Source: Anaerolineaceae bacterium
Lineage (GTDB): Bacteria; Chloroflexota; Anaerolineae; Aggregatilineales; Phototrophicaceae
DNA length: 64,000 nucleotides
Assembly: GCA_007693385.1 (NCBI GenBank)
Contig: REDR01000028.1
Location: 1-64,000 of the forward strand
Direction: 5' to 3'
How positions within the stretch are numbered: position 1 is the stretch's first letter; the number at the start of each line of letters is the position of its first letter. Both the position numbers and the translations under genes were made by a program. Below the pieces are notes generated by a model. The model ran no database searches and was not told where the DNA came from. It saw only the letters and a list, made by a program, of their open reading frames with translations. Below, piece after piece: positions 25,271-33,558 of the stretch.

Positions 25271-26962
25271 ATGACTGCCGACACCAAAAACTTGACGCTC
25301 AAGCCGATCAATTTCGGCTTACCTTGCGGACAGAAAATCATCTTCTTGTCGGCATTGTTGGCGTTCTGGTCGCTAGCTGGATGGCTGATGTTCACCGCCG
25401 CCGATGTTGACCTGCGCTGGCTGGGCGTGGCCGGATTAATCGGCTATACGCCATTGCTTGCTATGTTTCGCTATTGGCCGACAGACCAGCGTCACAATCA
25501 AATCATCTGCCGTGTGTTCATCGGCATGACGTGGCTGTTCGCCTGCGTCCTCGCTTATAAACTGGCCTCGCCAGTCGATACTCATATTTACATACTGTTG
25601 ATCGTCCTCGCGGGCATTCTGGTCGGCGGTGTTGCCAGCATTGTGTTCGGCGTGCTGTCGTTCTTCGCGTTGATATTCAGCCACCTGTCACTTTACGGTC
25701 AAGTCCTCTATCTGCCGGAAACGCTGGGCATGATCGCGCTGGCGACAGCGCTCACATCGGTGACGGTCATCTCGTATCGCCGCACGCTGTGCCAAATTCA
25801 GCAATACAACATTCAGCTACAGGCGGAGATCGAACGCCGCCAGCAAGCCGAAGAAGCACAAGAGATGGCGTCTCGCCGTTATCAGGTCTTGGTGGAATCG
25901 GTACCGTTGGCGGTGTTGGTCTACGACTTGCGCGACGATCTGCGGCTGATGTACGCTAATCCGGCGGCGCTCCGTCTGTTTGAGGTGGACTCACAGGATG
26001 AACTACCGCAACGCGCCCGCGATTTTCAATACGCCTCATCCGAAGATGTCGAGCAATTCAAGCGCCGCTTCAACGACTATATCCTGACCGGCAGGCAGAC
26101 ATTGCCCCGCGCGGACTACAAAATACTGATTAATGGGCGCATTGTGCCGATTACGATACGCTCCCGTCAGTTCGAGCAGGATGGGCAAAAAGCGGTATTG
26201 AGCATCATCAGCGACCAGACCGAGCGCATCGCCGCCGAGCAACTACGCAACCACTTCGAGCGAGAGCGCCAGATGCAAGCGGTACGCGACGGCTTCCTCA
26301 GCATGATGTCGCATGAGTTCCGCACGCCGCTAGCCGTCATCCGTTCCTCCGCCGATATTTTGCACAAATACAGTGATCGCCTGACGCCTGAGCGCAGTAC
26401 ACACCACATCCAGAAGATATTCGAGCAGGTGGCGACGATGACGCGCATGATCGAGGACATTCTGGCTTTGAGCCGCGCTAACGCCGATATGCTGGATTTT
26501 CGTCCGGCGCAGGGCGATCTGGTCAATCTGATGGACGCATTCATCGAAGAATTCTACAGCGCTCACGACACCGACCATGTGATCGACTTCCAGAGTGAGG
26601 GCGATTTGTCTTTCGTGCGGATTGACCGCGAATTATTGCGCCATATCGTGATGAATTTGCTGTCGAATGCGGCGAAGTATGCGCCGCCGGATGAGGTCAT
26701 CCGCGTGCGTCTGGTGCGCGATGGCGACTATGCCCGCCTGACCGTGACCGACTGCGGCATCGGCATCCCCGACGACATGAAGGAGGACATCTTCGCGCCA
26801 TTCGTGCGCGGGAGCAATATCGAGAACAAGCCGGGGACCGGCGTCGGGCTGGCGCTGGTGAAGTATAGCGCGGTGCGGCACGGCGGCGACGTGCGCTACA
26901 CTAGCACACCCGGCAATACGACGTTCAAAGTTGAGATTAAGGTGGTGGCTGACGATGGCTGA
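25271..26962 (+). CDS. Membrane sensor histidine kinase with PAS domain
   Basis: A 563-residue two-component sensor. Six hydrophobic segments lie between residues 22 and 168, then a coiled coil (about 172-200), a PAS domain (about 204-318), a HisKA domain with phospho-acceptor His348 in MMSHEFRTPLAVI, and a HATPase domain with the N box LLSNAAKYAPPDE, G1 box DCGIGIPDD and G2 box GTGVGLALVK. All catalytic motifs are intact. GGAG precedes the ATG by about 9 bases. No response regulator is adjacent; the last 8 bases instead overlap a TIR-like gene, so output may be through an unlinked regulator or through that partner. Confidence 0.95.
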   Translation: MTADTKNLTLKPINFGLPCGQKIIFLSALLAFWSLAGWLMFTAADVDLRWLGVAGLIGYTPLLAMFRYWPTDQRHNQIICRVFIGMTWLFACVLAYKLASPVDTHIYILLIVLAGILVGGVASIVFGVLSFFALIFSHLSLYGQVLYLPETLGMIALATALTSVTVISYRRTLCQIQQYNIQLQAEIERRQQAEEAQEMASRRYQVLVESVPLAVLVYDLRDDLRLMYANPAALRLFEVDSQDELPQRARDFQYASSEDVEQFKRRFNDYILTGRQTLPRADYKILINGRIVPITIRSRQFEQDGQKAVLSIISDQTERIAAEQLRNHFERERQMQAVRDGFLSMMSHEFRTPLAVIRSSADILHKYSDRLTPERSTHHIQKIFEQVATMTRMIEDILALSRANADMLDFRPAQGDLVNLMDAFIEEFYSAHDTDHVIDFQSEGDLSFVRIDRELLRHIVMNLLSNAAKYAPPDEVIRVRLVRDGDYARLTVTDCGIGIPDDMKEDIFAPFVRGSNIENKPGTGVGLALVKYSAVRHGGDVRYTSTPGNTTFKVEIKVVADDG

Positions 26963-27413
26963 TAAGTGGCGCGTGCGCGTTTACATCGCCTCCGCCGGTA
27001 CTGACCTCTCCGACGCGGCGCAAATCGCGGCGCATCTCAACGCGGCGAAGATACAGACCGCCATCAACGGCAAGTTAGCGGCGATCCGGCAAGCGGACGC
27101 GGTTCTGGTGCTGGTCTCCCCGACCAGCGCGGAATCCGGTCATCTGCGCGACGTGGTACGGCGAGCGCAAGACACCGGCACGCGCATCATTCCGGCGCTA
27201 GTGGCGGGCGATCACGTCCCGGCATTGCTGGCCGCGCTCGATGTCGAAGACGTGCGCGACGGCGATTTCGCCGCGTTGCCGCCCCGCTTGCGCGATGTGC
27301 CGCCCCTGCCGCCTTTCGTTGTGCCGCCCATCCCCGATAAATTGACCGCCTTCGCGCTGTTCATGGCTGGCCTCAGCGCCTTATTGCTGTTCGCCCAGTT
27401 AGTTATGGCGTAG
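26955..27413 (+). CDS. Small membrane-anchored TIR-like protein
   Basis: About 152 residues. The first 95 fit a compact TIR fold: VRVYIASAGTDLSDAAQIAAHLNAAKIQTAIN, then IRQADAVLVLVSPTSAESGHLRDVVRRAQDTGTRIIPALVAGD (strand D and helix D). In NADase-type TIRs a Glu follows the S-x-x-W/H-x-x-x pattern; here the matching position appears to be Asp, so enzymatic NAD cleavage is doubtful. A proline-rich linker (LRDVPPLPPFVVPPIPD) leads to one C-terminal TM helix (LTAFALFMAGLSALLLFAQLVMA). The ATG lies inside the end of the histidine kinase gene, giving coupling. A function as adaptor for the kinase is inference. The fold call rests on pattern recognition. Confidence 0.65.
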   Translation: MADKWRVRVYIASAGTDLSDAAQIAAHLNAAKIQTAINGKLAAIRQADAVLVLVSPTSAESGHLRDVVRRAQDTGTRIIPALVAGDHVPALLAALDVEDVRDGDFAALPPRLRDVPPLPPFVVPPIPDKLTAFALFMAGLSALLLFAQLVMA

Positions 27414-27549
27414 CGATTCGCGGCACTTTGCAACCGCTAATATACTTGGAACGTAGACGCTTTTAACGCCCTTTTCATCAGGGTATGGTTTAGTTTTAGT
27501 TGTGTTGACCATTCGACACTGTTCGGAATTAGAGAGGGTACAGAATCAC

Positions 27550-29352
27550 ATGCAAAAACATCCTTTACGTTTTCTACTGATGACAATTTTACTGGTTGTG
27601 GTGGCCGGACTAGGCACACGTCCGGCGCAGGCCACCGACGTTGACGACCTGACCGCGAATGCCGTTTATATGCCGGTGGATGTCGGCGCGTTTTTGAGCA
27701 TCCGCGCCGACGCTGAATACAGCGATATGCTGGGCGATGTGCTGGCGTTGCTGAACCAGAACACCGGCGGAATGCTCCTGCCGCCTGATCTGGAAGTGCC
27801 GCGAATCCGCGATTTCGCCGCCGACCTGCTGACCGACATCTTTCTGGTACGGGCGGGCGATGGCGACTGGATCGGCGATACGATTTCGCTCGGCGTTCTG
27901 CCGTCCGCTATGCCGGATGATCCGACTGTGCTGGTGGCAATCAGCATCGCCGACCGTGCCGCGCTGGAAGACGCGCTGATTATCCGCACCACTGAGAGCG
28001 ACGACGCCGATTTTGTGCGCTTCGATACGCCGGAATACGACGGCTTGATTTCTGATGATGTGCTGTTGCTCCAACTCAACGGCGTAGCCGACCTGACCGC
28101 GCCGCCCGCCAATGCGCTGGCCGATAACGCCGCTTTCCAGCAGGCGCGTGACGCGCTACCGGTGGATAGCTATAACATCTTCGCTTATGCCGATATTTTC
28201 AACCTGATTGATCTGGCCGCCGTTAATGATCCTGAACTGGAAGCCATCCGCGCCACGATGGACGAAGGCGAAGCAATCGCGGTAGCGGTGGGCGCGACCA
28301 TCATCGACGGGCGCACGCTAACGCTTGATCTGGTGACCGTGCCGCTTTTCCCCGAATTGTTCATGGCTTTGCCCAACTACGTCGAGCAGACGCCGGTTGA
28401 TCCCGATTTCGCGCAATATCTACCGGCCTATACACAACTGCTGATTCACGACTCCGATCTGGCGACGGACTTCGACGCCTTCTTCGCCGGACTGGATGCC
28501 GGTTTCGTCTCGTTGTTGCGTCAAACCCGCGTGCTATCCGATGAAGACCCGTTCGCGGACTTCAACCCGTTTGCGATCAACTTCGGCGGGCTGAGCAAAA
28601 CGGCGGTCAACGCGCTATTCGCCGGATTGACCGGCCTGAACTTAGAGCGCGATGTCGTCAGTTGGATGACCGGCGACTACACGCTGGCCGCCAGCTTGAT
28701 CCCGGTTGATTCCGCGCTGACGTTCTCGTTCGATATTGCTCTGCTGGCCGAAGTCGGCGACGAAGCGGCGGCGCAAGCGGTGATCGACGGCTTAGTCCGC
28801 GCTGACCGTATGTATGGCTGGGGCGGCGTCACCGATGAAGCCGGATCGCTATCTTATCCCGATCTGATCGCGTCGCTGTTGTCACCGGCGCTGGGCTTCC
28901 CGCGTGACGTGATTAACACCGATGAATTGAGCCTGATGGCGGCGACGGACGGCGAACGCTTCGCGTTTGGCTCCGCGCCGAGTGTCCGCTTCGCGCTGAA
29001 TCCGGACGGCGACTCGCTGATGGATAATCCGACGTACCAGTACGCGACATCGCTATTCCTGCCGGACGCCTTCAGCGTGTGGTACGTGAACGGCGGCGCG
29101 CTGGCTGATGCGGCGGGGCTTCTGGCGGTGGTGGCTGATCGCCCGTCGGATGTCGAAGAGTTGCAATTCGTCCTCGCGCAGATCGAGAGCATGACCATCA
29201 GCGCCAGCGCCGGGACGGATGGCGTCAACATCACCCGCCTGACGCTGACATTGCCGGAAGAGGTCACTCTGCCGACACCGGCTCCGGCGGGCAGTCCTGC
29301 CGAGCAAGAGTCCGCTTTTGATCTCTCGTCCGCGCTCGGTTTGAGCAACTAA
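27550..29352 (+). CDS. Secreted DUF3352-type protein A
   Basis: About 600 residues with a signal peptide (MQKHPLRFLLMTILLVVVAGLGTRPAQA, SPase I site after AQA). The mature part looks like DUF3352: it begins DDLTANAVYMPVDVGAFLSIRAD, and has long stretches of acidic residues plus repeated strands of the form LALAVDA..F.FAYAD. Function of the family is unknown. GAGAGGG lies upstream of the ATG. The next gene encodes a relative with the same opening (DELTALAAYAPAESAIFAAIRTDEGY), so this is a tandem duplication, and both proteins are very acidic. They probably work outside the cell. Confidence 0.8.
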   Translation: MQKHPLRFLLMTILLVVVAGLGTRPAQATDVDDLTANAVYMPVDVGAFLSIRADAEYSDMLGDVLALLNQNTGGMLLPPDLEVPRIRDFAADLLTDIFLVRAGDGDWIGDTISLGVLPSAMPDDPTVLVAISIADRAALEDALIIRTTESDDADFVRFDTPEYDGLISDDVLLLQLNGVADLTAPPANALADNAAFQQARDALPVDSYNIFAYADIFNLIDLAAVNDPELEAIRATMDEGEAIAVAVGATIIDGRTLTLDLVTVPLFPELFMALPNYVEQTPVDPDFAQYLPAYTQLLIHDSDLATDFDAFFAGLDAGFVSLLRQTRVLSDEDPFADFNPFAINFGGLSKTAVNALFAGLTGLNLERDVVSWMTGDYTLAASLIPVDSALTFSFDIALLAEVGDEAAAQAVIDGLVRADRMYGWGGVTDEAGSLSYPDLIASLLSPALGFPRDVINTDELSLMAATDGERFAFGSAPSVRFALNPDGDSLMDNPTYQYATSLFLPDAFSVWYVNGGALADAAGLLAVVADRPSDVEELQFVLAQIESMTISASAGTDGVNITRLTLTLPEEVTLPTPAPAGSPAEQESAFDLSSALGLSN

Positions 29353-29376
29353 CCATCCCGAAGGGAGATGATAAAC

Positions 29377-31131
29377 ATGAGAAAACTCACACTATTCACG
29401 CTCGGTCTGGCGCTGGTGTTCCTCGCGTTCAGCGTTAGCACGTATGCCCGCCCCGTTGAGCAGGGGCAAAATATGGACGAACTAACCGCGCTGGCCGCCT
29501 ACGCGCCCGCCGAAAGCGCGATATTCGCCGCCATCCGCACCGACGAAGGCTACTTCGATACGCTGGATGCGCTGGTCGCCAATATCAGCGCCGGTCTCGA
29601 TCCGGAGTTAGTCGATTTTCTGGGCGTGCAAGACTTCCGCACCTTCTTCGATGAGATGGTGCTGGCCGATGTGAACTTCGCCGAAGATGTGCGCCCGTGG
29701 CTGGGCAATACGGCGGGATTCTACGTGCCCGGTCTGGATAGCCTGCTGTTCGGTGGCGGCGATCTGCCGTTCGTGCTGGCTCTCGGCGTCAACGATCAGG
29801 GCGGGGCGGATGCCTTCGTCACCGATATGCTGGCCGTTGATCTGGCATCCGGCGACATGACCCGCACCACAGACGAAGACGGCATCATCTACTATGAACC
29901 GGCGTTGCGCTTCATGCCGGGCGCGGTCATCACGGAGGACGCGCTGATCTTCGGCTTGCTAGGGCGCAATTTCTCCGATGTCATCCTGCCGGGCGCTGAT
30001 GCGCCGAGCCTGTTGTCTGCGCCGAACTTCACACAGACGCAAAACGCCATGCCGCGCCCGGACTATAACTTCCTGCTGTATGTCGATCCGTCCAGTATTC
30101 TGGAATTGGTCGCGGTGTTCTTGCCGTTGCTCGGCCCGGAACTCGGCGTTGATCTGCCGCCGGAATTGCTCGATCCGGTGGCGCTGTCGGCCACTATCGG
30201 GCAGTTGGCTGTCGGCGGGGTGATCGTGGAAGATCGTGCGATGGTGCTGGACATCACATCGACGAGCGAAGCGCTTCGCGGATTATTCGCGCCGCCGGTA
30301 GATGTTGACCTGCTGGCGCGTGTGCCGGATGACGCCGCCCTGCTGATACAGGGTAGCGGGCTGGGCGACATCGTGCGGACGGTGGTTGATAGTGCCGCCC
30401 TGCTGGACGAGTTGCTGTTGCTGGTCGAGCCGGGGGCGCTAGATGAAATCGCGCCGTTCCGCTTCGGTCAGTTGTCTACGTTCTTCCGCCTCAGCTTTGA
30501 GGGCATGTCCGGTTTGCCGTACCACATGACGATGGACGCGCTCAGTTCGGACTTCATCACGTTCGTGACCGCCAAAACAGAAGTAGGCGATGACTTCGCC
30601 GAAGTGATCGCCGGAACCGGCACGGTGTTACGCTCCACCAACACCGCCGTGACCGATGTGCTGTTCGAGCGCATCAGCGAAGATGTGCTGTCAATCTTCA
30701 ATATCGCAACGCTGGATGATGGCGTGCTGAATATCCCGTTCGGCGAGATTTTCAACGATTTCGACGATATGCGCTTCAGCATTACCACCGACGACGACCT
30801 GATCTTCATCGGCGATGAGGCGACGGTGGCCGCCCTGCGCGACGCAGACGGCGCGAAACTGACCGATAGCGCGAGCTACGCCTTCGAGTCTGGCCTGTTC
30901 CTACCGAATGCGTCAACGGTGTGGTACATCAACACCGCGCCCGCGCTGATGGCGCTGTCGCAATTGCTGACGATGGATATGGTGCGCGAGACGATGACAG
31001 AAGACGATCTGATGATGGCGATGCAGGCGGTCAATGCCTTGTCCGCGCTGGAGACATCCGCTATCACGGTCAACGTCACTGACGATGCTTTCTCGTTGCG
31101 GGCGACGTTGACGTTCGCTGTGGCGGATTAA
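29377..31131 (+). CDS. Secreted DUF3352-type protein B (tandem paralogue)
   Basis: About 584 residues; signal peptide MRKLTLFTLGLALVFLAFSVSTYA. Start chosen at the ATG 9 bases after AAGGGAG; an ATG three codons earlier overlaps that site. The mature protein shares with its neighbour the opening (E-L-T-A-L-A-A-Y-A-P), the central P-R-x-D-Y-N-F-L-L-Y-V-D block (MPRPDYNFLLYVDPSSI here, LPVDSYNIFAYADIFNLI there) and the late YAFESGLFLPNASTVWYINTAP (YQYATSLFLPDAFSVWYVNGGA there). The two genes are 24 bases apart and likely form an operon that ends at the terminator at 31189. Function unknown. Confidence 0.8.
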   Translation: MRKLTLFTLGLALVFLAFSVSTYARPVEQGQNMDELTALAAYAPAESAIFAAIRTDEGYFDTLDALVANISAGLDPELVDFLGVQDFRTFFDEMVLADVNFAEDVRPWLGNTAGFYVPGLDSLLFGGGDLPFVLALGVNDQGGADAFVTDMLAVDLASGDMTRTTDEDGIIYYEPALRFMPGAVITEDALIFGLLGRNFSDVILPGADAPSLLSAPNFTQTQNAMPRPDYNFLLYVDPSSILELVAVFLPLLGPELGVDLPPELLDPVALSATIGQLAVGGVIVEDRAMVLDITSTSEALRGLFAPPVDVDLLARVPDDAALLIQGSGLGDIVRTVVDSAALLDELLLLVEPGALDEIAPFRFGQLSTFFRLSFEGMSGLPYHMTMDALSSDFITFVTAKTEVGDDFAEVIAGTGTVLRSTNTAVTDVLFERISEDVLSIFNIATLDDGVLNIPFGEIFNDFDDMRFSITTDDDLIFIGDEATVAALRDADGAKLTDSASYAFESGLFLPNASTVWYINTAPALMALSQLLTMDMVRETMTEDDLMMAMQAVNALSALETSAITVNVTDDAFSLRATLTFAVAD

Positions 31132-31151
31132 CGGCGCATACGCGATTCATC

Positions 31152-31171
31152 GGGCGCAACCCATTGCGCCC
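31152..31171. repeat. Intergenic hairpin, left-half copy
   Basis: GGGCGCAA / TTGCGCCC with a CCCA loop, followed by CCTACAAAAACATC. This matches the left arm and linker start of the compound repeats at 15.85 and 50.85 kb. It lies between the DUF3352 stop and the terminator. Confidence 0.6.
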
Positions 31172-31188
31172 CTACAAAAACATCTAAC

Positions 31189-31226
31189 GGGCGCGGGCAC
31201 AAACCATCCCCCGCGCCCTGTTTGTT
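31189..31226 (+). terminator. Intrinsic terminator after the DUF3352 pair
   Basis: GGGCGCGGG and CCCGCGCCC form a 9-bp stem with a 12-base loop, followed by TGTTTGTTCT. It should end transcription of the two-gene DUF3352 operon and separate it from dnaJ. Confidence 0.7.
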
Positions 31227-31239
31227 CTATTGAGACTCT

Positions 31240-31251
31240 AACGTTAACGTT
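31240..31251. promoter_or_regulatory. AACGTTAACGTT palindrome before dnaJ
   Basis: A perfect 12-bp palindrome that is also two direct AACGTT units, about 70 bases before the DnaJ-type gene. It differs from the CIRCE heat-shock element. It could be an operator for the dnaJ-pseudoprotease pair; the regulator is unknown. Confidence 0.4.
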
Positions 31252-31319
31252 CTAAACTGGTGTCATGATGTATTGTGTACTGTATTCACAGATCACGACG
31301 ACGGAACAATAGTTGAACT

Positions 31320-32270
31320 ATGAGCAAAGACTTCTATCAAATTCTCGGCGTCAACCGTGACGCCGACAGCAAAGAAATCAAAAAAGCGTACCGCAAATTG
31401 GCAAAGCAATATCATCCGGACGCCAACCCGAACAACCCGGGCGCGGAACAACGCTTCAAAGAGATCAGTCAGGCGTATGAAGCGCTGAACGATCCGCAAA
31501 AGCGCAAGATGTATGATCGCTTTGGCGCGGATTATGAGCGCTATCAGGCGGCGGGCATCAACCCGGATGACTTCGCCGGTTCTGCCGGTGGCGTGGGCGG
31601 ATTCAACAATTTCAACGACTTCATGCGGCAAGCATCACAACAACGCGGCGGCCAATCATCCGGCGCCGGTACGCCCTTTGACGACATCTTCGAGTCGATC
31701 TTCGGCGGCTTCGGGCGCGATGCGCGGACGGGTGGCACGCAGGTTCGCGGGGCGAAAGGGCGCGACATCACCCGCGACATCACGATCAGCCTGCGCGAAG
31801 CGTATGACGGCGCGGTGCGTTACGTCTCACGCGGGGACAAGCGCGTGAAAGTCAATATCCCGCCGGGCGCGGACAATGGCAAAAAGGTTCGGCTGGAAGG
31901 TCACGGCGAACCGGGCGCGTTGGGCGGTAACGCTGGCGATCTGTTCTTGCGCGTCAGCGTCGAGCCAGACCCGCGCTTCCGGCGCGAAGGCGATAACCTG
32001 ACGGTGACAGCGGAAGTCGATATGTTCACCGCGATGCTGGGCGGCGAGGTCGTCGTGCCGACGATGGCGCGTGATGTCTCGGTGCGGATCGCGCCGGGCA
32101 CGCAATCCGGCCAGCGCTTGCGCGTGCGCGGCAAAGGGATGCCCAAACTCAAGCAAAAGGGCGAATTCGGCGATTTATACGTACTCATTCACATCACCGT
32201 GCCCGCTTCGTTGACGCCGGAACAGCGCCGACTCGTCAATGAATTGCGCCTGAGCTTCGGCGACCTGTAA
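31320..32270 (+). CDS. CbpA-type DnaJ co-chaperone without zinc finger
   Basis: A 316-residue Hsp40 that would stimulate the ATPase of DnaK and hand over client proteins. The J domain has the essential HPD at 32-34 in QYHPDANP. A Gly/Phe-rich region (about 75-135) comes next, then the two beta-barrel client-binding domains (DITRDITISLREAYDGAVRYV; VNIPPGADNGKKVRLEGHG; LYVLIHITVPASLTPEQRRLV). The four CxxCxGxG zinc repeats of canonical DnaJ are absent, so it is type II. No grpE or dnaK is next to it. It is followed 11 bases later by the HtrA-like gene, suggesting an operon for protein quality control. Confidence 0.94.
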   Translation: MSKDFYQILGVNRDADSKEIKKAYRKLAKQYHPDANPNNPGAEQRFKEISQAYEALNDPQKRKMYDRFGADYERYQAAGINPDDFAGSAGGVGGFNNFNDFMRQASQQRGGQSSGAGTPFDDIFESIFGGFGRDARTGGTQVRGAKGRDITRDITISLREAYDGAVRYVSRGDKRVKVNIPPGADNGKKVRLEGHGEPGALGGNAGDLFLRVSVEPDPRFRREGDNLTVTAEVDMFTAMLGGEVVVPTMARDVSVRIAPGTQSGQRLRVRGKGMPKLKQKGEFGDLYVLIHITVPASLTPEQRRLVNELRLSFGDL

Positions 32271-32281
32271 GGCTCCGCTTG

Positions 32282-33541
32282 ATGGCCGCTATCTCTCGAT
32301 CTGTGCGGTTATGGCTGGCCGTTGCCCTGTTGATTCTGTCAGCCTGTGCATCGTCCGCGCCACCCGCCGAAGTCACCCCGACATTTGATGTCACCGACCG
32401 CGACCAGCCGATTCCGCAGGCGTTGCTGGATACCGCCGACGCCGAGCGCGACTTACTCGGCGCGGTCTATACCCGTCTCGCGCCGTCCGTCGTCGCGGTG
32501 GAAGCGGTGCTGGAAGGCGGCATCGTGCGACGGGGTAGCGGCTTCATCTATGATCGCAACGGGCGCATCGTCACCAGCGCACAGACCATCAGCGGCGCGG
32601 AGGCGGTGCGCGTCACGTTTGACGATGGGCTGACGGTGAACGCGACCAGCGCCGGATTCGACGCTTATAGCGATGTCGCGGTGTTGCGCGTTGATGTGCC
32701 GCCCGCCCGTTCGATTCCGGTGACGTTCGCCGATTCGGACGCGGTGCAGGTGGGCGAACGCGCCATTGTGCTAGGCAACCCCTACGGCCTATCCAGTTCA
32801 ATCAATAGCGGCATCATCGGCGGCATTGGTCGGCGCTTGCCATCGGCGGCGCTGGTCGATTTCGGCTTGCCGCCCGGCTTCCAGAACCCGCGCATCCTGC
32901 AAACCAGCGTACCGGTACCACAGGGCGGTAATGGCGGCGTCGTGCTGAACAGTCGCGGCGAAGTGGTCGGTATGGCGGTTGAAGTGACGACGGCGGGCGG
33001 CCTCTATCAGGGGGTGGGCTTCGCGGTACCCGCGAATACCGTGCGCCGCGTCGTGCCGGATTTAATCCGTGATGGTGAAGTGCGCTATGCGTGGCTGGGT
33101 ATCAACACGGTGCAGTCAGATTATGGGCTGGCGTCGTTCGCACGGGCGCTCAGTCTAGCGACGGACTCCGGCGTGCTGGTGACGGCGGTCACGCCACAGT
33201 CTCCGGCGGATGAAGCCGACTTGCGCGGCGGTTCGCGCTACGTCGATGCGTTCGGCCTGCCGGTGTGCGCCGGTGGCGACATCATCACCGCGATTGACGG
33301 CACATTCATCAGCCACATTGATGATCTGGTGTATTATCTGCTGGTGAACCACATCCCGGGCGACGTGGTGACTTTGTTGATCTTGCGCGACGGCGACCCG
33401 CAAGAAGTCAGCGTCACGCTGGCGGAGCGCCCGACGACCACCCCGCCCTTGCCGCCATGCGGCGATGCCAGCTTACCGGAACGCGACGGCACGCCCGTCC
33501 CGCCCGCGCCGCCGACCCCCGTCGGCGTGCCGGAAGCGTGA
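32282..33541 (+). CDS. HtrA-like PDZ lipoprotein lacking catalytic His and Ser (pseudoprotease)
   Basis: A 419-residue lipoprotein: signal LWLAVALLILSAC with lipobox Cys22. The trypsin-like HtrA domain (about 58-260) includes GSGFIYDRNGRIVTS, AYSDVAVLRVD and VGERAIVLGNPYGLSSSI, and a PDZ domain follows (about 268-380). In active HtrA the His lies in TNNHV and the nucleophile in GNSGG. Here the corresponding text is TSAQT (Gln101) and GGNGG (Asn217); only the Asp131 of the triad remains. The fold seems intact with no frameshift, so this is likely a non-proteolytic chaperone or scaffold. It shares an operon with DnaJ. The C-terminal tail is proline-rich. Start ATG has AAGG 9 bases upstream. Confidence 0.88.
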   Translation: MAAISRSVRLWLAVALLILSACASSAPPAEVTPTFDVTDRDQPIPQALLDTADAERDLLGAVYTRLAPSVVAVEAVLEGGIVRRGSGFIYDRNGRIVTSAQTISGAEAVRVTFDDGLTVNATSAGFDAYSDVAVLRVDVPPARSIPVTFADSDAVQVGERAIVLGNPYGLSSSINSGIIGGIGRRLPSAALVDFGLPPGFQNPRILQTSVPVPQGGNGGVVLNSRGEVVGMAVEVTTAGGLYQGVGFAVPANTVRRVVPDLIRDGEVRYAWLGINTVQSDYGLASFARALSLATDSGVLVTAVTPQSPADEADLRGGSRYVDAFGLPVCAGGDIITAIDGTFISHIDDLVYYLLVNHIPGDVVTLLILRDGDPQEVSVTLAERPTTTPPLPPCGDASLPERDGTPVPPAPPTPVGVPEA

Positions 33542-33558
33542 GCGCGGTCTACCCCCAT

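Noticed and set aside
31240-31251. CIRCE-type heat-shock element before dnaJ
   Set aside because: The palindrome AACGTTAACGTT does not match TTAGCACTC-N9-GAGTGCTAA.
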